A stretch of DNA of 64,000 bases, taken from assembly GCA_944326255.1 (NCBI GenBank), contig CALVDG010000012.1:1-64000 (forward strand), written 5' to 3'. The DNA is from an uncultured Bacteroidales bacterium. Lineage in GTDB: Bacteria > Bacteroidota > Bacteroidia > Bacteroidales > UBA932. Both the position numbers and the translations under genes were made by a program. Shown here piece by piece: positions 43,973 through 50,927 of this stretch (position 1 is the first letter of the stretch; each line of letters starts with the position of its first letter). The notes under the pieces were generated by a model. It saw only the letters and a list, made by a program, of their open reading frames with translations. It did no database searches and was not told the DNA's origin.

Positions 43973-44323
43973 TTATTGCTCGTCGTCATGGTAGTCTTTT
44001 CTTTCCGCATCCGCCCACAGGTCCTCCAGGCGGTAAAAGTTTCTGTATTCGGTCTGGAATATGTGAACCACTACGTTGAGATAGTCCAGTATGACCCAGA
44101 ATCCGTTCTCCTTGCCCTGGGCGCGGACGACCTTCCGTCCGCATTTCTCGATCATCCTCTCCTCTATATTGTCCGCAATGGCCGCAACCTGAGTGGTTGA
44201 GTCAGCGTTGCATATTACAAACCAGTCTGTTATGGCAGTTCCTATCTTTTTCAGATCGAGGGCGCACACATTTTTCCCCTTTTTTTCGAGCATAGCCTCG
44301 GCTATGGTGTCTACTTCTATCAT
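43973..44323 (-). CDS. rsfS: Ribosomal silencing factor RsfS
   Basis: A 116-aa protein binding L14 of the 50S subunit to block subunit joining under starvation. The family pattern is clear: AMLEKKGKNVCALDLKKIGTAITDWFVICNADSTTQVAAIADNIEE with the C-terminal GFWVILDYLNVVVHIFQTEYRNFYRLEDLWADA. It is the first gene of rsfS-ftsH-cdsA-psd. A -7-like TATATTTG lies upstream on the minus strand (complement of 44346-44353). Confidence 0.94.
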   Translation of the reverse strand: MIEVDTIAEAMLEKKGKNVCALDLKKIGTAITDWFVICNADSTTQVAAIADNIEERMIEKCGRKVVRAQGKENGFWVILDYLNVVVHIFQTEYRNFYRLEDLWADAERKDYHDDEQ

Positions 44324-44332
44324 AAATAAATA

Positions 44333-44353
44333 TAAATTTGCCGTGCAAATATA
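44333..44353. promoter_or_regulatory. Overlapping divergent -7 elements of birA and rsfS
   Basis: TAAATTTG (44333-44340, plus) precedes birA, and TATATTTG on the minus strand (complement of 44346-44353) precedes rsfS. The two -7 elements face apart across 5 bp, so polymerases would compete. I see no clear -33 TTTG for either. Confidence 0.4.
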
Positions 44354-44370
44354 CTTATAAAAATTATGCC

Positions 44371-45147
44371 ATGAATATCCATTGGTTAAAGATGACAGAC
44401 TCTACGAATCTGGATGCCTGGAGAAACAAGGATGCGGCGGAGGACATGACGGTGTGGTGTTCGGAGTATCAGACGGCGGGGAGAGGGCAGAGGGGCAACA
44501 GGTGGGAGAGCCGTCAGGGAGAGAACCTGATGTTCTCAATACTTTTCAGGCCCAGGGGATTGAGGGCTGCCGGCCAGTTCGTTATCTCGCAGATATGCTC
44601 GGTGGGGATAGTCCGTTATCTGGCGGAACTGGGATTGGATGCCCGGATCAAGTGGCCCAATGATATCTACATCGGGGACAGGAAGATATGCGGGATGTTG
44701 ATAGAGAATACATTGAAGGATGACACTCTGGCAGTCAGCATCGCCGGCATAGGTCTCAATGTCAATCAGAGGGAGTTTCCTCCTGAACTTCCCAATCCTA
44801 CATCTGTGCTGCTGGCTCTGGACAATGCGGTGACGGGCCGGGAAGGCACGCCGGGACTTAGTCCGGAAGAAGAGCTGCCGAGACTGCTGCACCGGATATT
44901 TGAACTTTACGGTCAGATGGACGCAGACGGTCATGTCCCGGGGCTGGAGGAGGAATATTCCCGGCTGCTGTACCGTAAAGGCATCCCGGCAGAGTTTGAG
45001 GAGACGGAATATGTCACGGGCGGAGGACTCCGCAGGTTCCGGGGGCGGATACTGGGAGTGGAGAAAGGTACTGCCCGTCTCCTGGTTGAGAAGGAGGACG
45101 GGCAGGTGGCTAAGTATTATTTTAAGGAAATAAGGTTCGTGCTATAG
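44371..45147 (+). CDS. birA: Biotin--[acetyl-CoA-carboxylase] ligase
   Basis: A 258-aa catalytic-type BirA without the DNA-binding domain, started at ATG 44371 (MNIHWLKMTDSTNLDAWRN). The biotinyl-AMP site is EYQTAGRGQRGNRWESRQGENLMFSILFRP, followed by IKWPNDIYIGDRKICGMLIEN and a C-terminal beta domain. It attaches biotin to carboxyl carrier proteins. It is convergent with rpe, overlapping by 6 nt at the stops. Confidence 0.95.
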   Translation: MNIHWLKMTDSTNLDAWRNKDAAEDMTVWCSEYQTAGRGQRGNRWESRQGENLMFSILFRPRGLRAAGQFVISQICSVGIVRYLAELGLDARIKWPNDIYIGDRKICGMLIENTLKDDTLAVSIAGIGLNVNQREFPPELPNPTSVLLALDNAVTGREGTPGLSPEEELPRLLHRIFELYGQMDADGHVPGLEEEYSRLLYRKGIPAEFEETEYVTGGGLRRFRGRILGVEKGTARLLVEKEDGQVAKYYFKEIRFVL

Positions 45148-45804
45148 GGACTTGAACAGCTCCACCGTGGCGACAGGGTCTTCCGAGGCGAAGACAGCGT
45201 TGCCGGTCACTACGACATCGGCTCCGGCATCGCGCAGGGCGCCTGCATTGGTCAGGTTGACTCCTCCGTCCACCTCGATAAGTGCCTTAGAACCGAGCCT
45301 CTGAAGCATCTCCTTGGTCTCGGATATCTTACGGTAGGTGCTCTCGATGAAGGACTGGCCTCCGAATCCGGGATTGACCGACATCAGCACTATCATGTCG
45401 CAGTATTCGGCTATGTATTCCAGACCGGAGACAGGAGTGTGCGGATTGAGCACCACTCCGGCCTTCATGCCGTTGGCCTTGATGTTCTGCAGGCTGCGGT
45501 GCAGGTGTGTGCAGGCCTCGTAGTGTACGGTGACGTACTCGGGCTCTGCATCGCGCAGCACTCCGATATAACGGTCCGGGTCCACTATCATCAAGTGTAC
45601 GTCCAGGGGTTTCGCAGCTCTTTTCGCTATGTTGCGGATAACCGGAAAGCCGAAGGATATGTTGGGTACGAATACTCCATCCATCACATCCAGGTGGATG
45701 TAGTCGCACTGGGAGGAGTTGAGCATATCGATGGTCTCGCCCAGACGGGTGAAGTCCGATGTGAGTATCGACGGGGCTATCTTGAGGTGGCGTTTCTCAG
45801 TCAT
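45142..45804 (-). CDS. rpe: Ribulose-phosphate 3-epimerase
   Basis: A 220-aa TIM-barrel enzyme interconverting ribulose-5-P and xylulose-5-P. Signatures are IAPSILTSDFTRLGETI, YIHLDVMDGVFVPNISFGFPVI, LDVHLMI, VLMSVNPGFGGQSFIEST and LIEVDGGVNLTNAG. The metal-binding His/Asp residues in HLDVMDG and EVDGG are intact. It lies 7 nt after pepD on the same strand. Confidence 0.96.
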   Translation of the reverse strand: MTEKRHLKIAPSILTSDFTRLGETIDMLNSSQCDYIHLDVMDGVFVPNISFGFPVIRNIAKRAAKPLDVHLMIVDPDRYIGVLRDAEPEYVTVHYEACTHLHRSLQNIKANGMKAGVVLNPHTPVSGLEYIAEYCDMIVLMSVNPGFGGQSFIESTYRKISETKEMLQRLGSKALIEVDGGVNLTNAGALRDAGADVVVTGNAVFASEDPVATVELFKSL

Positions 45805-45811
45805 GGTTATT

Positions 45812-47251
45812 CTATTTACATTCCTTGATCACATCCTCGAGCAGCAGGACGAACTTGTCCAGACTGGCCAGGTCGAGTCTCTCGCCGGGAGCGTGTACTC
45901 CGCGGAGGGTAGGCCCGAACGAGATCATGTCCAGATGGGGGTATTTGTCCAGGAAGAGTCCGCACTCCAGTCCGGCGTGAATGGCCCGCACTACGGGGTC
46001 GTTGCCGAAGAGCTTCTTGTATGAGCTCTTGCAGACTTCCAGAATATGGGATTTGAGGCTGGGTTTCCAGCCGGGATACTCCGACTCATGGGTGACTTCG
46101 GCTCCGGCAACCTTGAAGGCGGCCTCTATGCGCATGGCGGCGTTGCGGCGGGCGGAGTTGGTCGAGCTGCGCTGGCTGGTGCCAATGCGGATTACATTGT
46201 CCTCCTGCATCTTGACTGACGCCAGGTTAGAGGATGTCTCCACCAGCCCCTTGACCTCCGCGCTCATGGCCATGACTCCGTGAGGTACTGCATGCAGTGC
46301 GCAGATGAGGTTGAATGCGGTCTTGTCGTCCACTGCCGTAGCCGGCAATTCCAGGTTCTCCTCCCATACGGCGGCGATGTCCGGATCCGTAATCGCATAT
46401 TCGTCGCGCAGTTCGGCGAGGGTCTCGTCAAGTATGCCTTTTACCTTGGCTGTATCCGAAGGATTGACGGCTATTACGGCAGATGCCTCGCGGGCTATGG
46501 CGTTGCGCTTGTTGCCGCCGTCTATGCTGCAGAGGGTTGCGGAAGTCCCGTTCCATACGCGGTAGAGCAGTCTCGCGAGGGACTGTACTGCGTTGGAACG
46601 GCCCTTGTCGATGTCGTCTCCGCTGTGCCCGCCGATGCCGCCGCAGAATCCTGCCTTGACGCAGACCTTGCCGGCCGGGACGGGAACGGGAGTGTAGTGG
46701 AATTTCGCTGTGGTGTCGATACCTCCGGCGCAGCCGATGAACAGTTCGCCCTCGTCCTCGGAGTCGAGGTTGAGCAGTATGCTGCCGGTGAGGAAGTCGC
46801 CTTTGAGAGCGAATGCTCCGTCCAGCCCGGTCTCCTCGGAGGTGGTGAAGAGGCACTCTATCTTGCCGTGAGGCAGCTCCTTGTCCTCGAGGACTGCCAG
46901 CTGGGCGGCTATACCGATACCGCAGTCAGCACCCAGGGTGGTGTCCTTGGCTATGAGCCAGCCGTTCTCTACGACAGCCTTGATGGGATCTTTCGAGAAA
47001 TCATGCTCCACTCCGCTGTTCTTCTCGCAGACCATGTCCGAATGGCTCTGCAGGATGACAGTGGGGGAGTTCTCCCTGCCGGGTGTCGCCGGTATGGTTA
47101 TGAGTACATTGCCGGCCTCGTCGGTCTTGCAGTCGAGATGCCGGTCTGCGGCGAATTTCTGGAGCCAGGCGATAATATGCTCCTCATGTCCCGACTCGCG
47201 TGGAATGGTGAGTATCTCGCGGAAATGGGACAGCACTTGTTCTGAAGTCAT
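45812..47251 (-). CDS. pepD: Aminoacyl-histidine dipeptidase PepD (M20 family)
   Basis: A 479-aa cytosolic zinc dipeptidase. Zinc-site motifs are VILQSHSDMVCEKNSGVEHDF, TLGADCGIGIAAQLAVL and FTTSEETGLDGAFAL; GFCGGIGGHSGDDIDKGRSNAVQSLARLLY belongs to the lid domain. The C-terminal AIHAGLECGLFLDKYPHLDMISFGPTLRGVHAPGERL carries the last ligand. It acts on Xaa-His dipeptides in E. coli; here it probably has a broad dipeptidase role. Confidence 0.94.
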   Translation of the reverse strand: MTSEQVLSHFREILTIPRESGHEEHIIAWLQKFAADRHLDCKTDEAGNVLITIPATPGRENSPTVILQSHSDMVCEKNSGVEHDFSKDPIKAVVENGWLIAKDTTLGADCGIGIAAQLAVLEDKELPHGKIECLFTTSEETGLDGAFALKGDFLTGSILLNLDSEDEGELFIGCAGGIDTTAKFHYTPVPVPAGKVCVKAGFCGGIGGHSGDDIDKGRSNAVQSLARLLYRVWNGTSATLCSIDGGNKRNAIAREASAVIAVNPSDTAKVKGILDETLAELRDEYAITDPDIAAVWEENLELPATAVDDKTAFNLICALHAVPHGVMAMSAEVKGLVETSSNLASVKMQEDNVIRIGTSQRSSTNSARRNAAMRIEAAFKVAGAEVTHESEYPGWKPSLKSHILEVCKSSYKKLFGNDPVVRAIHAGLECGLFLDKYPHLDMISFGPTLRGVHAPGERLDLASLDKFVLLLEDVIKECK

Positions 47252-47262
47252 GACTGTAGGTA

Positions 47263-48672
47263 TTAGATGTTGGATTTGAGTTTCTTCTCAATGTCGGTGA
47301 CGTACTGCTTGAAGGAGCGGTCCGTGGCCATCAGGTCGCATACGGTCTCGCAGGCGTGCAGGACAGTCGCGTGGTTCTTTCCGCCCAGTTCACTGCCGAT
47401 GGAGGTAAGGGACTTGCCGGTGTGCTGGCGGCACAGGTACATGGCTATCTGTCTGGCCTGGACGATCTCCCTCTTTCTGGAGTTGGAGAGCATCACGTCG
47501 TTGGATATGCCGAAATAGTCACTGACCGTGTTGCGGATCTTGGTGATGGATACTTCGCTGGTATTCACCGTCACTATCTTCTCGATAATCTCCTGAGCCA
47601 GCTGGAGGGTAATCTTTCTCTTGGTCAGTGTGGCGTGTGCCATCAGTGAGGCCAGAGTGCCTTCGAGCTCCCGCACATTGTCTGTGACTTTGGATGCTAT
47701 GTAGTCTATGATTCCGTCGTCCAGTGTGATCCCTTCCCGGAAACTCTTGGCTTTCAGGATAGCCACCCTTGTCTTCATATCGGGCGGAAGCAGCTCCGTA
47801 GTAAGTCCCCACTTGAACCGGGAGAGAAGCCTCTGCTCCAGTCCCTGCAGGTCGGCCGGCGCTCTGTCCGATGTGAAGATCAGCTGTTTTCCGAGCTGGT
47901 GCAGGTAGTTGAATATCTGGAAGAAGGCGTTCTGGGTACCTGGCTTGTCGGCAAACTCATGAACGTCGTCTATGATGAGGACATCCATCGACTGATAGTA
48001 GTGCAGGAAGTCCGTCATGGCATTCTTCTGAATCGAGTCCATGTAATGGGTCACGAAACGGTTGGCGGTGACATAGAGAACCACTTTCCCGGCATATTTC
48101 TCCTTTATCTCTATGCCTATGGCCTGTGCCAGATGGGTCTTTCCCAGACCGGGACCACCGTATACAAAAAAAGGATTGTATGCTGTGCTTCCTGGGTTCT
48201 CCGCGATGGCCAGTCCGGCAGCGCGGCCCAGACGGTTGCAGTCTCCTTCTATGAGATTCTCAAAAGAATAGTTGTAGTTGAGATTGGGATTGACCGTTAT
48301 GCCCTTGATGCCTGGAATCACATAAGGGTCATCGATCTTCTCCACCTTTTCCTTGGGCAGGGCTATGTCGGGATTGACAATCCCGGAGTCAGGTCTGCCT
48401 GCCGGATAGCGTACGGTGGAGTTCTTCACTACTGATACTTCATATACAAGCTTCGCATCCTTTCCGATAACCCTTTTCATGGAGGAACGCAGGATGTCGA
48501 TGTAGTGGGCCTCGATGTATTCGGGGAAGAAACCTGAGGGTACCTGAATGGTAAGGGTACTTCCTTCCAGCCGGACGGGTCTGATAGGCTCAAACCACGT
48601 CCTATAGCTGCTCTCAGGGATGTTATCCCTTATGATTTGCAGACAGTTATCCCATACTTCACGGTAATCCAT
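47263..48672 (-). CDS. dnaA: Chromosomal replication initiator DnaA
   Basis: A 469-aa AAA+ initiator. Domain I is VWDNCLQIIRDNIPESSYRTWFEPI; Walker A is FVYGGPGLGKTHLAQAIG; Walker B is VLIIDDVHEFADKPGTQNAFF. Domain IV DNA-binding helices are RQIAMYLCRQHTGKSLTSIG and GGKNHATVLHACETV. It binds DnaA boxes to open oriC. It is followed on the same strand by pepD and rpe. The 182-bp AT-rich gap upstream is described separately. Confidence 0.97.
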   Translation of the reverse strand: MDYREVWDNCLQIIRDNIPESSYRTWFEPIRPVRLEGSTLTIQVPSGFFPEYIEAHYIDILRSSMKRVIGKDAKLVYEVSVVKNSTVRYPAGRPDSGIVNPDIALPKEKVEKIDDPYVIPGIKGITVNPNLNYNYSFENLIEGDCNRLGRAAGLAIAENPGSTAYNPFFVYGGPGLGKTHLAQAIGIEIKEKYAGKVVLYVTANRFVTHYMDSIQKNAMTDFLHYYQSMDVLIIDDVHEFADKPGTQNAFFQIFNYLHQLGKQLIFTSDRAPADLQGLEQRLLSRFKWGLTTELLPPDMKTRVAILKAKSFREGITLDDGIIDYIASKVTDNVRELEGTLASLMAHATLTKRKITLQLAQEIIEKIVTVNTSEVSITKIRNTVSDYFGISNDVMLSNSRKREIVQARQIAMYLCRQHTGKSLTSIGSELGGKNHATVLHACETVCDLMATDRSFKQYVTDIEKKLKSNI

Positions 48673-48854
48673 TCCTCAAGTATCAGTTGAATTTTTATAT
48701 ATTAAGTATCAGTTTCCCCTCATTGGGGAGAGCAAAATTGAGTAAAAAAAATCAATTAAAAAAATAAAAATTTCTTCAAATTTTTAAACATCTTGTTTAT
48801 CAAGACGATTTAATTTTAAAAAAAATTTTAATGAAAAAATGTTACGATTTTATT
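48673..48854. other. AT-rich dnaA-mlaD intergenic region
   Basis: No gene is visible. It contains an 11-bp direct repeat AAGTATCAGTT (48678-48688 and 48704-48714), a short hairpin CCCC-TCATT-GGGG (48717-48729), and about 130 bp of very A/T-rich DNA with runs of A and T. No canonical DnaA box (TTATCCACA) was seen. It could be the dnaA regulatory region or an unwinding element of an origin, but the evidence is weak. Confidence 0.4.
48678..48714 (+). repeat. Direct repeat AAGTATCAGTT x2 before dnaA
   Basis: AAGTATCAGTT occurs at 48678-48688 and 48704-48714, 26 bp apart, immediately upstream of dnaA on its leader side. It may be a regulator-binding site. Confidence 0.55.
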
Positions 48855-49739
48855 TCAAAATATAGAAATTTTTATATACTTTTTGGGGTCTTTCCTTATG
48901 TTGTTGACCAGAGAATCCAGGTCGTTTGAGAGGGCTGTGAGGGCATTGTAGAGTGAGTCCGAGTACATCAGTTTCCCTATGCTTCCGTCCGGATCCTGCA
49001 GTCTGCCGGCCAGAGACCTGATTGAGTCGGTCATGCCTGTCAGGTCGGCTTCTTTCAGTGAGGCGGTGATGGCCTCGGCGTTGGCGGCGGTTCCGTTTAT
49101 GGCTGTGGCCGCGGAGTCCAGGGTGGCGGAGATGGAACTGAGGTTGGACAGCAGTGTCTCTATGTCGGGACTCTTGCTCTGGAGCATGGCTGAGACTCTG
49201 TCCAGATTGCCGGCTGTGCTGTTGAGCCTTTTGAGCAGCTGACGGACTTCGGCGCGGTTCTCCTCGTCCAGTATCAGATTGACGGACTCGACTGTAGTTC
49301 CGATGCTTCTCATCAGGGAGTCCAGACTTCCTGTGATAGAGGACAGCATGTCCGCCTCCACGCAGCCGCGGAGGGTGTCGCCGGAAGAGGCCATGACGGA
49401 TGATGCCCCCATCCTGACCCGCAGTTTCCTGGTGCCGAGTATGTCTGAGCTGTAGACCTCAATGTAAGAGTCCTTTGGTATGTCGAATTCTCTGGATATG
49501 CTGGCGGACACAGTGTAGTTCATGGTCTGTCTGTTGTATTCGATATCTGAAATGATGCCGGCTGCATAGCCCCCGACCGTTATGCCGGTGGAGACGCTCA
49601 GCCCTTCTACAGACGGGTATATTATATAATATGTATTGTTCCTGGAGAAGATATCCTTGCCTTTGAGGAACTCAATCATGAACAGGGCGACTGCGAGGAC
49701 GATAACGGCGAACAGTCCGGTTTTTATCTCTTTTCTCAT
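48855..49739 (-). CDS. MlaD/MCE family protein
   Basis: This 294-aa protein has one N-terminal membrane anchor (KTGLFAVIVLAVALFMIEFL) and one MCE domain (residues ~36-115: YYIIYPSVEGLSVSTGITVGGYAAGIISDIEY). A long helical C-terminus with repeated hydrophobic heptads (SLMRSIGTTVESVNLILDEENRAEV...) follows. MCE proteins bind and carry phospholipids between the membranes with an MlaFE-type ABC transporter, which is not in this window. It lies 10 nt after the amidase gene and shares its promoter. Confidence 0.9.
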   Translation of the reverse strand: MRKEIKTGLFAVIVLAVALFMIEFLKGKDIFSRNNTYYIIYPSVEGLSVSTGITVGGYAAGIISDIEYNRQTMNYTVSASISREFDIPKDSYIEVYSSDILGTRKLRVRMGASSVMASSGDTLRGCVEADMLSSITGSLDSLMRSIGTTVESVNLILDEENRAEVRQLLKRLNSTAGNLDRVSAMLQSKSPDIETLLSNLSSISATLDSAATAINGTAANAEAITASLKEADLTGMTDSIRSLAGRLQDPDGSIGKLMYSDSLYNALTALSNDLDSLVNNIRKDPKKYIKISIF

Positions 49740-49749
49740 GGTACGGTGA

Positions 49750-50829
49750 TTATTCTATATTGATGATGAATGCTCCTGGAAAGCTGTTTCTTACATTGGG
49801 CAGGGCTTTTCTGGCCTCGTCCTTGGACTTGTATGAGCCTACATAGTATTTGTACAGCTTGCCGGATTTGATGTGCCGGCAGTTCCACCCTTTCAGCTCC
49901 GAAGCATTCTCCGGCAGCAGTTTCCTGGAAGCCAATATCTGGATACCGAATTTTCCCGAGGGGATGTCCACGGTCATATCAGTTGTTCCGGCGGAACGCT
50001 CTTCCGGCGCGGCCGGTGCCGTTCCGTCAGGAGTGTAGACTTCAGTATCATAGCCTTTCTTGTATGCCTTGAATGCATTGAAGATGTTTTCTGCTATGCG
50101 CTGCTGGCCGGCCTTGTCCGTGAGTGTCCGCAAATCATTGGCGTTGGATATGAATCCGAGTTCGATCAGAACGGCCGGCATAGTACACTTCCAGAGTACG
50201 ATGAAATTGGCCTGTTTGACGCCACGGTTGTTCGCTATCGGGCCTGAGTCCGCGTATTGCTGTATGAGTGCTGCGAAATCAGTGCTCTGCTCCAGATGGG
50301 AGTTCTGCAGCAGACTGAATATGATGTATGATTCCGGATTGCCGGGATCGAATCCCTGATAGTTGGACGAGTAGTCGTCCTCGAGTACGATAACACTGTT
50401 CTCTGTCCGGCATATCTCGAAGTTCTCCTGATTCTTGTCCTGACCCATTACGAAGGTCTCGTGCCCTCTGGCGGACTTGTTTGCAGCGGAATTGACGTGT
50501 ATGGATATGAACAGGTCAGCGTTGTTCTTGTTGGCGATGTCGGCGCGTCTGTACAGCTCTACGAACCGGTCATCGCTTCTGGTATAGATTACATTTATGG
50601 ACGGGTAATTCTTCTTGATGAGTTCTCCAAGACGCTTGGCTACGGAGAGCGTGATGTTTTTTTCGTGGATTTTCCCATTTGTCGCACCAGGGTCATGGCC
50701 GCCGTGGCCGGCATCTATGACAACGGTCTTGAGCTCCACAAGTTGCTTGTTTTGAGCGTATAAGCTAAAGAAAGCAGGATGCGTTGCCAAAAATGATACA
50801 AGAATGATCAGTGTAATAATTTTTTTCAT
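49750..50829 (-). CDS. N-acetylmuramoyl-L-alanine amidase (Amidase_3) with SPOR-like tail
   Basis: A 359-aa secreted enzyme, started at ATG 50827-50829, with a signal peptide MKKIITLIILVSFLATHPAF. The Amidase_3 zinc site is VVIDAGHGGHDPGATNG, then LFISIHVNSAANKSARGHETF, with the catalytic Glu in VLIELGFISN. Residues ~310-359 (YKYYVGSYKSKDEARKALPNV) resemble a SPOR peptidoglycan-binding domain. It cleaves the stem peptide from septal peptidoglycan during division. It is divergent from lptD. Confidence 0.94.
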   Translation of the reverse strand: MKKIITLIILVSFLATHPAFFSLYAQNKQLVELKTVVIDAGHGGHDPGATNGKIHEKNITLSVAKRLGELIKKNYPSINVIYTRSDDRFVELYRRADIANKNNADLFISIHVNSAANKSARGHETFVMGQDKNQENFEICRTENSVIVLEDDYSSNYQGFDPGNPESYIIFSLLQNSHLEQSTDFAALIQQYADSGPIANNRGVKQANFIVLWKCTMPAVLIELGFISNANDLRTLTDKAGQQRIAENIFNAFKAYKKGYDTEVYTPDGTAPAAPEERSAGTTDMTVDIPSGKFGIQILASRKLLPENASELKGWNCRHIKSGKLYKYYVGSYKSKDEARKALPNVRNSFPGAFIINIE

Positions 50830-50838
50830 TTCAGTAAG

Positions 50839-50870
50839 CAAAGTTAATAAAACTTTGGTATGAGTTCAAA
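50839..50870 (-). promoter_or_regulatory. Promoter of the amidase-mlaD operon
   Basis: On the minus strand TTTG (complement of 50867-50870), a 20-nt spacer and TAACTTTG (complement of 50839-50846) fit the consensus. It overlaps the lptD promoter on the other strand, so the two divergent envelope operons probably influence one another. Confidence 0.75.
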
Positions 50871-50884
50871 AAAGACTATATTTG
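50854..50884 (+). promoter_or_regulatory. Promoter of lptD
   Basis: TTTG (50854-50857), a 19-nt spacer and TATATTTG (50877-50884). The -7 is part of AAAAGACTATATTTG, a 15-mer also present at the DUF1573 promoter (56451-56465). Confidence 0.78.
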
Positions 50885-50927
50885 TCGGCAATTACTCTAA
50901 GACGAACCAGTATCTTCATTAATTTTA

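Noticed and set aside
44010..44079. Longer N-terminus for FtsH
   Set aside because: Upstream in-frame ATGs would overlap rsfS; the ATG just after the rsfS stop gives a normal short N-terminus.
48717..48729. CCCC-TCATT-GGGG as a terminator of mlaD or dnaA
   Set aside because: The stem is only 4 bp and there is no T-run on either strand side that would be transcribed last.
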